Shown: positions 17,963-27,272 of the stretch, piece by piece
How positions within the stretch are numbered: the stretch's first letter is position 1
Layout of the letters: each line of letters begins with the position of its first letter
NCBI GenBank assembly: GCA_003054665.1
Contig: QAYY01000010.1
Span: 248,001 to 312,000, forward strand
Direction of reading: 5' to 3'
Source: Opitutaceae bacterium EW11
GTDB lineage: Bacteria; Verrucomicrobiota; Verrucomicrobiia; Opitutales; Opitutaceae
Length of the DNA: 64,000 nt
Made by a program: the position numbers and the translations under genes
The notes under the pieces: generated by a model
The model's input: the letters and a program-made list of their open reading frames with translations, nothing else
The model's database searches: none
What the model was told of the DNA's origin: nothing

Positions 17963-19369
17963 CTAGATGACTTTCGAGTGGCGCCGCGGAGCCTGCTGGA
18001 GCGTGGCGTCGAAACGCATCGCCACGACCCGGAGAAGCGGACCGCCCGCCGGCGTGACCTCCATGCCGGACGGCGAACACCGCACGATGCCGTCGGCTTC
18101 CAGGTCTGCGAGCGAACTCAGTTCGTGGGCGTACGCCTGCTGGAAGTTGAATCCAAAATCTCGTGACAGGCGCTGATAATCCAGTTTCCGATCGCACATC
18201 ACGCGCATGATGATCGTCCGCCGCCGCTTGTCCTCGTCGGTCAAGCGGAGGCCTTTCTCAACCGGCATCGTTCCGGCAGTCACAGCGGCGACATACCCGT
18301 CCAGCGTTTTATGGTTCTGCCGATAGGTGTCCTGCGTCTGCGAAATGGACGTCATACCGAAGCTATAAAGCGAAGCCCCGGCGTGCGTGCTGTAGCCCTG
18401 GAAGTTGCGATGGAGCGTTCCAGCCTTCTGCGCGAGCGCCAGCTCGTCGTCTGGGCGGGCAAAATGATCGAGCCCGATATCGATGTAGCCGGCAGCCGTG
18501 AGTTTCTCGTGCGCCACGACAAACATGGCGAATTTCTCCTCCGTCTCCGGCAGTTGTCCGCGATCCTCGAAGATCTTCTGCGCCGGTTTCAGCCAAGGCA
18601 CGTGCGCATAGCTGAACACCGAGAGCCGATCCGGGCTGAGGGAGACGACGTCCGCGATCGTTTCGGCGAACGATTCGGGCGTCTGGAGCGGCAGCCCGTA
18701 GATCAGATCGAAGTTGATCGAGCGGAACCCCTCCTCGCGCAACCAGTGGACCGCCTGACGATTGAGGTCGTGCGGCTGGAAACGGTGGATCGCGAGTTGA
18801 ACACGGCGGTTGGTGTCCTGCACACCGAGCGAAGCGCGGTTCGCACCCAGGCCATGCAACGCCTGGACATGCTCCAGCGTCAGGCGACGAGGATCGATCT
18901 CGACGCTGATCTCGGCGTCGGGCGCGAATTTGAACCGGCTGTGGATCATTTCGCCGATCCGACGGAGCTGATCCGGAGGTAGGAACGTAGGCGTGCCTCC
19001 GCCAAAATGGAGCTGCGCGACCGGCCGTGAGCAGTCGATCCGCCCGGCAGTAAGGGCGACCTCCTTCTCCAGAATATCCACGTACTCCGATGCCGCTTCC
19101 CGGCGCCGGGTGATGATCGTGTTGCAGCCGCAGTACCAGCAGCGCGACTCGCAGAACGGGATGTGGAAATAGAGGGAAAGCGGTCCAGCTCCCGGCGCGT
19201 TGTCGTCTCGAAGCGCATCGTCCAGCCGCAGGGAGGCCAAATCCGTCGTAAACTGGGTAGCCGGGGGGTAGGAGGTGTACCGCGGCGCTGCGATGGAGTA
19301 TTTCGCCACGAGCGACGGGTCGAACGTCAACCCAGCGCGGGCCGACGTTAAATCATTCGGAGAATACAT
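17963..19369 (-). CDS. hemN: Oxygen-independent coproporphyrinogen III oxidase
   Basis: HemN converts coproporphyrinogen III to protoporphyrinogen IX anaerobically in heme synthesis. The 468-residue radical SAM protein has the expected C-x3-C-x2-C-x-C motif (CESRCWYCGC) near residue 70, preceded by YFHIPF. HFGGGTPTFL and the HemN-specific N-terminus APRYTSYPPATQF are present, which separates it from HemW. The ATG at 19369 is chosen; an in-frame ATG at 19399 would add ten residues and cannot be excluded. It fits the other oxygen-independent enzymes in the window. Confidence 0.94.
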   Translation of the reverse strand: MYSPNDLTSARAGLTFDPSLVAKYSIAAPRYTSYPPATQFTTDLASLRLDDALRDDNAPGAGPLSLYFHIPFCESRCWYCGCNTIITRRREAASEYVDILEKEVALTAGRIDCSRPVAQLHFGGGTPTFLPPDQLRRIGEMIHSRFKFAPDAEISVEIDPRRLTLEHVQALHGLGANRASLGVQDTNRRVQLAIHRFQPHDLNRQAVHWLREEGFRSINFDLIYGLPLQTPESFAETIADVVSLSPDRLSVFSYAHVPWLKPAQKIFEDRGQLPETEEKFAMFVVAHEKLTAAGYIDIGLDHFARPDDELALAQKAGTLHRNFQGYSTHAGASLYSFGMTSISQTQDTYRQNHKTLDGYVAAVTAGTMPVEKGLRLTDEDKRRRTIIMRVMCDRKLDYQRLSRDFGFNFQQAYAHELSSLADLEADGIVRCSPSGMEVTPAGGPLLRVVAMRFDATLQQAPRRHSKVI

Positions 19370-19507
19370 GAGCAGAAGTGACGGCACATGGTCGCACACA
19401 CAAAAGACAAAATCTGCGCAGTCGTTGCCTAAGGAACCGCAATTCTTGCACCGATCGGCCAGAAACGCAAAAGGGCGGCTGAATGCGGAGCCACCGTCGG
19501 AATTGCC

Positions 19508-20455
19508 TTACTGCGGGATCTTGAGCTCCTGCCCGATCCGAAGCGGATCGTCTTTTGAGCGAAGCACATCCCGGTTGGCTTCGAAGATATCGCGCCAGCG
19601 GGAACGGTTGCCGTAATACCGCTGGGCCAACGAATACAAGGTGTCGCCTTTGGCGATTACGTGGCGCCGGGCCGCATTCGCCGAAGCTGCCGGAGGAGTC
19701 GTCGCCGTGCGTGTTGGGGTGGTAGCCGCAGCCTGGGCGGGTTTGGGGGCCGGAGCCGCGGTTGCCAACGGGACGGTCTGCACCGGCGTTGTCACCGCAG
19801 AGCGACTGGGCGGAGGAAGTGCAGGAGCCGTCTCGGTCGCGTCGCCTCCTGGGGCGGCGGATACCGGCGAACCTTCGGAGGCGTACGCCGGGCCGGTGGA
19901 TTCCGTGACATTGTCTTCCGCCGCAACGGCCGAACCGTCGGCACGACCTTTGGGGACGATCATGGAGCGTGCGCGTGCGAGTTCGGCTTTGAGCTGCTCG
20001 TTCTCGCGCTGCAACCGCTGCACGACGTCGGTCATGTCGTACCGCTCCATGTTGTCCATGGGTTGCCCTGGAAGCTTGCTGGCGAATTCACGCGTAGCGG
20101 CCTCGATGCGCTGCCGGACCAAGTCGGCCTGCGGGCTCGTCGGCTTGAGCTCGCGGTACCTGCGATAGTGATAGATCGCCGCGATCGGGTCGCGAATATG
20201 GAATTGATACAACAGGCCCAGTTCGAGGTGGGACTCGGGCGCATTGTTCAGCCCGCGCTTTTCGATGACTTTCTGGAACTCCGCGAGCGCTTCCTGGTTG
20301 CGACCCTGGCGCAGGAGTTCCTTTCCGCGGCGGTAGTCTGCCTCGTCGACTTCCGCTGTGAACAGTGAGTTGTCGCGCCGCTCGCATCCCGCGGCCAACA
20401 GCAGCGCCGCAAAAGCAAAAATACAGAGCGGAACGAGTCGAAACCGGATCTTCAC
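19508..20455 (-). CDS. LysM-domain lipoprotein with TPR-like N-terminal part
   Basis: The 315-residue protein begins with a lipoprotein signal peptide ending in the lipobox LAAGC (Cys near residue 24). A helical region of about 90 residues follows with TPR-like spacing (YRRGKELLRQGRNQEALAEF). A coiled-coil stretch, VVQRLQRENEQLKAELARA, comes next. A long Ala/Pro/Thr-rich linker leads to a C-terminal LysM domain (HVIAKGDTLYSLAQRYYGN). The architecture suggests a membrane-anchored protein that binds peptidoglycan. It is divergent from kdsD. The exact role is unknown. Confidence 0.88.
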   Translation of the reverse strand: MKIRFRLVPLCIFAFAALLLAAGCERRDNSLFTAEVDEADYRRGKELLRQGRNQEALAEFQKVIEKRGLNNAPESHLELGLLYQFHIRDPIAAIYHYRRYRELKPTSPQADLVRQRIEAATREFASKLPGQPMDNMERYDMTDVVQRLQRENEQLKAELARARSMIVPKGRADGSAVAAEDNVTESTGPAYASEGSPVSAAPGGDATETAPALPPPSRSAVTTPVQTVPLATAAPAPKPAQAAATTPTRTATTPPAASANAARRHVIAKGDTLYSLAQRYYGNRSRWRDIFEANRDVLRSKDDPLRIGQELKIPQ

Positions 20456-20523
20456 GAAAAAGACTTTGATCGAAAAAAAGTTGCCTTTACCTTCCGCAAC
20501 CCGCCCATCGACTCAAACCATAA

Positions 20524-21513
20524 ATGGCCCTCGAACCCAAATCCGCACTGACGCGCGCACGGGCTTGCATCCGGATCGAGATGGATGCGCTCGACGCCAC
20601 CGCGAAGGGGCTCGGCGAAGAATTTGTGGAGGCCGCCGCCGCCATCGAAGCAGCGATCACGGCGGGCCGAAAACTGATCTTCAGCGGCGTGGGAAAGTCC
20701 GCTCACGTTGGCGAGAAACTCGTCGGCACCTTCAACAGCACGGGCGTTCCGTCCTGTTTCCTGGACGCCACTCAGGCGCTGCACGGCGACCTCGGCCTCT
20801 GCACGGAGGGAGACGTCGCGATCATTCTTTCGAATAGCGGCCAGTCGGAGGAAGTGCTCCGCCTCGTCCCTGTGCTGAAACGCTTCGGGGTCAAAATCGT
20901 CGCGCTGACGAAAGAGCCCGATTCCGACCTCGCCCGGCACGCCGATTTCCGTCTGATCTACTGCGTGCCGCGAGAGGCGTGCCCTCTCAAACTAGCTCCG
21001 ACTGCGAGCACGACAGCGGCCCTCGCGCTCGGCGACGCCTTGGCAATGGTCCTGCTGGAGAGCCGGGGTGTGACTCGCGAAGATTTCGCCCGCTACCATC
21101 CCGCTGGCAACCTGGGCCGCCTGCTGCTGCTCAAGGTGAAAGACATCATGCGCTCCGGAGACCGTCTGCCGGTGATGGAAGACGACGGCACGCTTCAGGA
21201 CGCGATCCTCGCGATGACGAAGGCCAAATCCGGCAGCATCGCCCTCGTGAGCGGAAAAGCCGGCCGGCTGGCGGGCATCCTCACCGACGGGGACTTTCGC
21301 CGGAGCGCGCTGAGCGGTCCCGATTTTCTCAGCAAACCCGTATCACAGTTCATGACCCGAACACCGAAGACCATTCAGGAAGACGCTCTCGGAGTGGAGG
21401 CGTTGAGAATGTTCGAAGCCCACAAAATCGACGACCTCATCGTGGTGAACAGAAAAGGCCAGCCGGTCGGTCTCGTGGACGGTCAGGATCTGCCGAAGCT
21501 GAAGATCGTGTGA
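20524..21513 (+). CDS. kdsD: Arabinose-5-phosphate isomerase, KpsF/GutQ family
   Basis: This 329-residue enzyme converts ribulose-5-phosphate to arabinose-5-phosphate, the first step toward Kdo of lipopolysaccharide. The N-terminal SIS domain (about 1-190) contains IFSGVGKSAHVGEKL and ILSNSGQSEEV. The conserved LAPTASTTAALALGDALA segment and the HPAGNLGR motif follow. Two CBS domains occupy about 200-329 (VKDIMRSGD..., SQFMTRTPKTI). Length and order are normal. Its GTGA stop overlaps the GTG start of the next gene, indicating coupling. Confidence 0.94.
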   Translation: MALEPKSALTRARACIRIEMDALDATAKGLGEEFVEAAAAIEAAITAGRKLIFSGVGKSAHVGEKLVGTFNSTGVPSCFLDATQALHGDLGLCTEGDVAIILSNSGQSEEVLRLVPVLKRFGVKIVALTKEPDSDLARHADFRLIYCVPREACPLKLAPTASTTAALALGDALAMVLLESRGVTREDFARYHPAGNLGRLLLLKVKDIMRSGDRLPVMEDDGTLQDAILAMTKAKSGSIALVSGKAGRLAGILTDGDFRRSALSGPDFLSKPVSQFMTRTPKTIQEDALGVEALRMFEAHKIDDLIVVNRKGQPVGLVDGQDLPKLKIV

Positions 21514-22772
21514 AGGCGCCGATCCGAATCGGGATCGTGGGAATGGGAGGCTACGCCGGCTCCCACCACGACGCTGTCCTGGGGCTCGAGGAAAGAAAAC
21601 TCGCACGGCTCGTCTGCACGTGCGACCCCCAGCCGGACACCTTCCTCGCCCAGCAGTCCGCCTGGCGGTTTCGCGAACGCGGGGTGTATGTCTTTTCCGA
21701 TTACTCCTCGATGCTCTCGGCCTGCGCGAAGCATCTCGACCTGCTGGTCGTCCCCACGCCGGTCCATCTGCATGCGGAAATTCACAGGGCTGCGATCGAC
21801 GCCGGTTTGGCCGTTTACCTGGAGAAGCCGCCGACGCTCGATTACGCGGAGCTTGAGGAAATGATCGACCGAGACCGTCGAGCGGCCAAAGCGAGCCTGG
21901 TGGGCTTCAACTTCATCATCGAGCCGCCGCGACAGGTTCTGAAGCGACGCATCCTGGATGGCGAATTCGGCTTGTTGCGCGAAGTCAGGCTGCACGCGAT
22001 GTGGAGCCGGCCGACATCGTATTTCCGCCGCTGCCCGTACGCCGGGCGCCTCTTTGTCGGCGATCGGCTTGTGCTCGATTCCTGCCTGAGCAACGAATTT
22101 GCCCACTTCGCGCACAACGCGCTGTTCTGGGCGGGAAGCGCATCGGTCGCGAGCTGGCCGCAGCTGAGCTCCGTGAAAGCCGAGTTGTACCGCGCTCATG
22201 TGATCGAAAGCGCGGATACGATCTGCGCGGAAGCGCGCACCGAGAACGGCGTGACCGTGCGACTTGCGCTCTCGCTCGCGCACGCCGGCCCTTGCTCGCA
22301 CGCCGAAACCGTCGTTTGCGAGAATGCGACGATCGAATACATCGTTGGGCAGGGCGCGCAGATCCGGTGGGCGTCCGGCAAGCTCGAGAGAATCGCTTGG
22401 GAGCTGTTTGATCCGCTCCTGCAAAACCACTTGGCGTATCTGCGATACCTCACGGACGAGGCCCCCCGGCCGGCGACCACCCTCACCGACTGCCGGGCCT
22501 TCGTAATCCTGAACGCGCTCGCTTTCGTCTCCAGCGGAACCATCGCCGCCATTCCCGCCGAGCAAGTCTCGCTCGTTTTCAACTCAAAGGAGCAAAAGGA
22601 CTATGTGTCCGTTGCCGGGCTCGACGGAGTGATGGACGAGTTCGCGAAACACGGGCGGTGGCCGAGTGCAAACGGCTGGTTCCGCGCCTCTCCCCCTGCG
22701 CGTGCCACCCCGGCCGAGCTTCCCCGGCTGCAGGAACGCTTGCGGCCGCTCGCCACACCGCTTCCCGCCTAG
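21510..22772 (+). CDS. Gfo/Idh/MocA-family oxidoreductase
   Basis: The 420-residue protein begins with an N-terminal Rossmann fold for NAD(P) (IGIVGMGGYAGSHHDA). The family active-site loop EKPPTLDYAELEEM lies near residue 110 and GFNFIIEPPRQ near 140, followed by the C-terminal alpha/beta domain. Members oxidise or reduce sugar-like substrates; the substrate here is not evident. The start is GTG at 21510, overlapping the kdsD stop by four bases. No ATG gives the conserved N-terminus. Coupling to kdsD hints at carbohydrate or envelope metabolism. Confidence 0.85.
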   Translation: MKAPIRIGIVGMGGYAGSHHDAVLGLEERKLARLVCTCDPQPDTFLAQQSAWRFRERGVYVFSDYSSMLSACAKHLDLLVVPTPVHLHAEIHRAAIDAGLAVYLEKPPTLDYAELEEMIDRDRRAAKASLVGFNFIIEPPRQVLKRRILDGEFGLLREVRLHAMWSRPTSYFRRCPYAGRLFVGDRLVLDSCLSNEFAHFAHNALFWAGSASVASWPQLSSVKAELYRAHVIESADTICAEARTENGVTVRLALSLAHAGPCSHAETVVCENATIEYIVGQGAQIRWASGKLERIAWELFDPLLQNHLAYLRYLTDEAPRPATTLTDCRAFVILNALAFVSSGTIAAIPAEQVSLVFNSKEQKDYVSVAGLDGVMDEFAKHGRWPSANGWFRASPPARATPAELPRLQERLRPLATPLPA

Positions 22773-22938
22773 ACTCAGTCGCGAACCAACCGCAGCCGCC
22801 AGATTGCGCGAGCGCCTCCGGTCCAGCGCTGGCGTGACGTCCATTCTCTCCTAATCCGCACCCAACGCCTCCTTATTCTTGGCCGCACTCCGATTTAGCG
22901 CGCCCCAGATTTCTCCAAATCGGCTACTCTTCCCTCTT

Positions 22939-24591
22939 ATGGCTACGCCTCCCTTCGTTTATCAGGACCCGTTCCCGCTCGGGAGCGACGACACCGAATA
23001 CCGCCTCGCTTCCAAAGAGGGCGTTTCCACCACCACCTTCGAAGGCCGCGAGATTCTCAAGGTCGACCCGGAAGCCCTCGCCTTTGTCGCTCAGCAGGCG
23101 ATGCGCGATTGCTCGTTCATGCTTCGGACCAAGCACCTCAAACAGGTCGCCGCGATCCTCAACGACCCCGAAGCCTCCGCCAACGATCGGTACGTCGCGC
23201 TCACGCTCCTCAAGAACGCAGAAATCGCCGCCGAAGGTATTCTGCCGTTTTGCCAGGATACCGGTACCGCAACCGTCGTGGCCAAAAAGGGACAGCAAGT
23301 CTGGACCGGGGCCAACGACGCCGAGTGGATCTCGAAAGGCATCTACGAGACGTACACGAAAGAGAACCTCCGCTATTCGCAGACGGTGGCGCTCGACATG
23401 TACAAAGAGACGAACACGGGCACCAACCTCCCTGCCCAGGTCGATCTCTACGCCACCGAAGGCGCCGAGTACAAATTCCTCTTTGTGGCCAAGGGCGGCG
23501 GTTCGGCGAACAAGACCTATCTTTTCCAGGAGACGAAGGCGCTGCTCAATCCGAAGAGCCTCGAAGCCTTCATCACCGAAAAGATGAAGATGCTCGGTAC
23601 CGCAGCCTGCCCGCCCTACCATCTGGCTTTCGTCATCGGCGGTACCAGCGCCGAAGCCTGCCTGAAGACCGTGAAGCTGGCCTCGACGAAGTATCTGGAC
23701 ACGCTGCCCACCACCGGAAACGAGCACGGCCGGGCCTTCCGCGACGTGGAACTCGAGAAGCGCGTGCTTGAAATCGCGCAGAAATCCGGAGTCGGAGCCC
23801 AGTTCGGCGGCAAGTATTTCGCCCTCGATGTTCGCATCGTCCGGCTTCCGCGCCACGGTGCCAGCTGCCCCGTCGCGATGGGGGTCTCCTGCAGCGCCGA
23901 TCGCAACATCAAGGCGAAGATCACCAAGGACGGCATCTTCATCGAGAAGCTCGAGACCAACCCGGGACAGTTCATCGCGCCCGAGCTTCGCACCCTGAAA
24001 GACGACAAGATCGTCCGAATCGATCTGAACCGCCCGATGGAGCAGATCCGCGCGGAACTCTCGAAGCTGCCCGTGACCACTCGCGTCGCCCTCAACGGCA
24101 CGATCATCGTCGCCCGCGACATTGCTCACGCGAAACTGAAGGAACGTGTCGACGCCGGCCAGGGCCTGCCCGACTACTTCAAGAGGCACCCGGTGTATTA
24201 CGCCGGCCCGGCGAAGACTCCGAAGGGCTATGCCTCGGGCAGCTTCGGTCCGACAACGGCAGGCCGCATGGACAGCTATGTGGATCTGTTCCAGTCGCTC
24301 GGTGGATCGATGGTGATGATCGCCAAGGGCAATCGCAGCCAACAGGTCACCAACGCCTGCAAGAAATACGGCGGCTTTTACCTCGGCAGCATCGGCGGCC
24401 CGGCCGCCATTCTGGCCAAGGACAACATCAAGAAAGTCGAGGTCGTGGAGTACCCCGAGCTCGGCATGGAAGCCATCTGGAAGATCGAGGTGCAGGATTT
24501 CCCCGCGTTCGTGTTGGTCGACGACAAGGGCAACGACTTTTTCGTCTCGGGCTGCGGCTCCTGCGTGCCGAGCGGAAACGGTAAGCACTAA
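22939..24591 (+). CDS. fumA: Class I fumarate hydratase (iron-sulfur)
   Basis: This enzyme interconverts fumarate and malate in the TCA cycle with an oxygen-sensitive 4Fe-4S cluster. The 550-residue length matches single-chain class I fumarases. Cluster cysteines are recognisable in [10 protein letters not shown] near residue 112, in [10 protein letters not shown] and in [10 protein letters not shown] at the C-terminus. Substrate-binding stretches [12 protein letters not shown] and [14 protein letters not shown] are intact. The ATG at 22939 has a pyrimidine-rich leader and no Shine-Dalgarno sequence. An unrelated class II fumarase is encoded 1.2 kb downstream. Confidence 0.95.
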   Translation: MATPPFVYQDPFPLGSDDTEYRLASKEGVSTTTFEGREILKVDPEALAFVAQQAMRDCSFMLRTKHLKQVAAILNDPEASANDRYVALTLLKNAEIAAEGILPFCQDTGTATVVAKKGQQVWTGANDAEWISKGIYETYTKENLRYSQTVALDMYKETNTGTNLPAQVDLYATEGAEYKFLFVAKGGGSANKTYLFQETKALLNPKSLEAFITEKMKMLGTAACPPYHLAFVIGGTSAEACLKTVKLASTKYLDTLPTTGNEHGRAFRDVELEKRVLEIAQKSGVGAQFGGKYFALDVRIVRLPRHGASCPVAMGVSCSADRNIKAKITKDGIFIEKLETNPGQFIAPELRTLKDDKIVRIDLNRPMEQIRAELSKLPVTTRVALNGTIIVARDIAHAKLKERVDAGQGLPDYFKRHPVYYAGPAKTPKGYASGSFGPTTAGRMDSYVDLFQSLGGSMVMIAKGNRSQQVTNACKKYGGFYLGSIGGPAAILAKDNIKKVEVVEYPELGMEAIWKIEVQDFPAFVLVDDKGNDFFVSGCGSCVPSGNGKH

Positions 24592-24651
24592 GCGGATACC
24601 GTTTCGATCTCTCCACCGGGCCGCTCGACGGCTCGGTCTCTCTTGCCGGAT

Positions 24652-24680
24652 GAGCCGGGGCGGAACCGCCCCGGCTCTTT
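24652..24680 (+). terminator. Terminator-like hairpin after class I fumarase
   Basis: A near-perfect 11-12 bp GC-rich stem (GAGCCGGGGCGG, 24652-24663, with 24666-24677) is followed by only TTTC. It lies about 60 bases after the fumarase stop and at the end of the convergent yjbQ gene. Confidence 0.65.
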
Positions 24681-25099
24681 CATTCCCCGAGGCCGGTGAT
24701 GACCAGATTGCGCGAATGCCCGCGCCGCCGGTGTTCCCAGAGGAAAATCCCCTGCCAGGTGCCCAGCAGCATCCGGCCATCCGCGACTGGCACAGTCTCG
24801 CTCGTGCGCGTCAGAGCCATCTTGATGTGACTCGGCATATCGTCGGCGCCTTCGAGCGTGTGTTCGAAATGCGGGTCGCCCTCCGGCACGAGCCGATTCA
24901 GCCAAGCTTCAAGATCGTCGCGAGCCGAAGGGTCGGCGTTTTCCATGACGACCAAGCTGCAGCTCGTGTGTTGGCAGAAGACCGTCACCACTCCGCGCCG
25001 CATTCCGTGACTCGCAACTTCACGGGCAATGGCCTCGGTGATTTCAACGGTGCCCTGCCCCGTGGTGCGAATGGTGAGAACCGTCTGGAATATAGTCAT
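24680..25099 (-). CDS. YjbQ/UPF0047 family protein
   Basis: A 139-residue member of the YjbQ (UPF0047) family. It shows the family hallmarks: VTVFCQHTSCSLVVMENADP near residue 45, DDMPSHIKMALTRTS near 88, and the C-terminus GTWQGIFLWEHRRRGHSRNL. The conserved His and Cys residues fit a metal-dependent or thiamine-phosphate-type activity reported for some members; the cellular role here is not settled. The ATG at 25099 gives the canonical length. It is convergent with the class I fumarase and 32 bases downstream of the RNHCP gene. Confidence 0.9.
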   Translation of the reverse strand: MTIFQTVLTIRTTGQGTVEITEAIAREVASHGMRRGVVTVFCQHTSCSLVVMENADPSARDDLEAWLNRLVPEGDPHFEHTLEGADDMPSHIKMALTRTSETVPVADGRMLLGTWQGIFLWEHRRRGHSRNLVITGLGE

Positions 25100-25131
25100 G
25101 GGAGAAGGCCGCCGGACTGGGCGGAACAGAA

Positions 25132-25500
25132 CTAGATCGGGAACGGCGCACGGCACAAGGGTCGCACGGCAAGCGCGAGAAGCTCGCGTTCACTGTCGTC
25201 TCCGGCAACGCGGTTGACGTGCACGGCCCTGCAAGTGCCGCAGCGATGCACGATCAGCCACTCGCCGTCGGGGCGCGCACTGATCGCAATCGGTTCCATG
25301 CCGCCCCTGCAATCGGCTGCACGGTCGCCGGGTGTGTTGTCGAGATGCACGCTCCAGAGGCACCACGGGCAATGGTTGCGATGACGCGTGCCTGGCGCGT
25401 CCAGGGAGAATTCTCCGCCGCAGTGGTGGCACCGTAGATATGCGGGACGACCACGAGGCGGATCGCGATCGTCGGATGATCGCAGGTCCAAATGTGACAT
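25132..25500 (-). CDS. RNHCP-domain zinc-ribbon protein
   Basis: A 122-residue protein with an N-terminal CxxC pair (LRCHHCGGEF) followed by the name-giving RNHCPWCLWSVHLDNTPGDR segment. A second cysteine pair lies in HRCGTCRAVHVNRVAGDD. The four CxxC-type pairs suggest two zinc ribbons. RNHCP proteins have no assigned function as far as I know. The ATG at 25500 is chosen because it starts just before the first zinc ribbon; the upstream frame is not conserved-looking. It may be co-transcribed with yjbQ. Confidence 0.82.
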   Translation of the reverse strand: MSHLDLRSSDDRDPPRGRPAYLRCHHCGGEFSLDAPGTRHRNHCPWCLWSVHLDNTPGDRAADCRGGMEPIAISARPDGEWLIVHRCGTCRAVHVNRVAGDDSERELLALAVRPLCRAPFPI

Positions 25501-25778
25501 TGTGAGAGAGATGCCCGGCTGAACTTCAGGAATGCCGCGATGCGCGCGGCCAGCCTTTGCTCCCAACGGGACCGAACCATGAACACACGCCAAAACAGCC
25601 GGAGCACTCACTCCGCGCGGCTCAGGGAAACGGGATCCACCCGTTGGGATGTTCAGGCAAGGTCCGACAATGACAACACGCTGGCCAGAGAAGCCGCGGG
25701 AGCCTGCGGGTCAAGCCTAGCGCTTGATGGCGGAGCACAGTACCCCATGACAGAGACGACTACTGTTACGCGGACTAT

Positions 25779-27188
25779 CTAGCCGCCACCGGCGCCCAGC
25801 GCGCCTTCTCCCGGCCGGGTCATGCTCAGCGGTTCGAGCGCCTTGTCCAGCGCCGCGGCATCCATCAGGTGTTTCTCGAGCACGATCTCCCGGAGCGTCC
25901 GCCCGGATGCATATGCCTCCTTGGCCACGATCGCCGCGGCGTCGTATCCGACGTACGGATTCAACGCGGTGACGAGCATGAGCGATCGCTCGACGAGTTC
26001 CCGACACCGAGCCTGGTCCGCCTCAATTCCATCAACGCATCGCTCGGCAAAGAGCCGGCAAGCGTTGGTCAAACATCGGATCGCCTCATGGAGCGCATAG
26101 GCGATGAGCGGGATGGTTACGTTCAACTCGAAGTGTCCGTCGCGCCCGCAAACCGCGACCATGCCGGAGAGCCCCTGCACATAAATGCACGTCTGAACCA
26201 GCATCTCGCTCATCACGGGATTCACCTTCCCCGGCATGATAGAGCTTCCTGGTTGAGTCGCGGGCAGGCGAATCTCCTGCAGCCCACTCCGAGGCCCGGA
26301 TCCCATCAGGCGGATATCGTTCGCAATCTTGCTTAGGCTGGCCGCGATTGCAGTGAGATAACCCGCCACCTCCACGGCATCGTCTCGCCCACCCTGCGCT
26401 TCGAAATGATTATCGGCTTCCCGGAAGAGCAAACCCGTGCCCTCGGATAGATTCTGGCAAACGCGGGCAGGGAATTCCGGGTGGCAATTGATCCCCGTGC
26501 CGACAGCGGTCCCACCGACCGCCAGTTCTTGCAGCGCAATAATGGCCTTATCTGTCCGAACGACGGCCTTCCCGACTTGGGCTGCGTATCCGGAGAACTC
26601 CTGCCCGAGCGTCATGGGAGTCGCATCCATCAGGTGTGTCCGCCCGATCTTCACGATAGTGGCGAACTCATCGGACTTGCTGGTAAGTGCGCGCTGGAGC
26701 CGTTCGAGTGCAGGTCTCAGTTGGTCGTTCAGGGCCAAGGAAACCGAGACGTGCAGCGCCGTAGGGATGATATCGTTCGAAGACTGCCCGAGATTAACGT
26801 CGTCGTTCGGATGAAGCGGCTTGCGCGAGCCGATAGGATAGCCAGCCAGCTGGCTCGCCCGGTTCGCGATCACTTCGTTCATGTTCATGTTGGTCGAGGT
26901 GCCTGAACCTGTCTGGAAAACGTCAACGGGGAACTGGTCGGAAAGCTTCCCCTCGGCGATTTCCTCCGCCACTCTCTGAATCGCTGCGCTCTTCTCGGGC
27001 GTCAGCCGCCCGAGTTGTTCGTTGGCTTGCGCACAGGCCGACTTCACGCGGGCCAGCCCCCGAACAAACGCCGACGGCATCTGGAACCCACTCACAGGGA
27101 AATTCAGCACCGCTCGCTGTGTCGAAGCCCCAAAAAGCGCCTCGTCCGGCACCTGCATCTCGCCCATCGAATCTCGTTCGGTCCTCAT
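25779..27188 (-). CDS. fumC: Class II fumarate hydratase
   Basis: This is the oxygen-stable, iron-free fumarase that interconverts fumarate and malate. The 469-residue protein belongs to the aspartase/fumarase superfamily, with the signature GSSIMPGKVNPV near residue 320. The conserved TGSGTSTNMNMNEVIANRA and KIGRTHLMDATPMTLGQE segments are present. The ATG at 27188 is used; another in-frame ATG at 27200 would add four residues. The last residues GEGALGAGGG are glycine-rich. It has a different fold and cofactor from the class I enzyme at 22939. Confidence 0.95.
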   Translation of the reverse strand: MRTERDSMGEMQVPDEALFGASTQRAVLNFPVSGFQMPSAFVRGLARVKSACAQANEQLGRLTPEKSAAIQRVAEEIAEGKLSDQFPVDVFQTGSGTSTNMNMNEVIANRASQLAGYPIGSRKPLHPNDDVNLGQSSNDIIPTALHVSVSLALNDQLRPALERLQRALTSKSDEFATIVKIGRTHLMDATPMTLGQEFSGYAAQVGKAVVRTDKAIIALQELAVGGTAVGTGINCHPEFPARVCQNLSEGTGLLFREADNHFEAQGGRDDAVEVAGYLTAIAASLSKIANDIRLMGSGPRSGLQEIRLPATQPGSSIMPGKVNPVMSEMLVQTCIYVQGLSGMVAVCGRDGHFELNVTIPLIAYALHEAIRCLTNACRLFAERCVDGIEADQARCRELVERSLMLVTALNPYVGYDAAAIVAKEAYASGRTLREIVLEKHLMDAAALDKALEPLSMTRPGEGALGAGGG

Positions 27189-27221
27189 GGCCCCGAGCAT
27201 AGCGCGTCGGGGTTCAAAAGC

Positions 27222-27250
27222 AAAAAAGCCGCCCCGAGCGGAGCGGCTTT
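27222..27250 (-). terminator. Rho-independent terminator
   Basis: On the minus strand an 8-bp stem (AAAGCCGC, 27243-27250 pairing with 27225-27232) is followed by a run of T residues (27227-27222). It lies 22 bases after the stop of the membrane protein gene at 27273 and separates the sigma-factor operon from fumC. Confidence 0.8.
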
Positions 27251-27272
27251 CGAATTGGGAAACGGACCTGCG

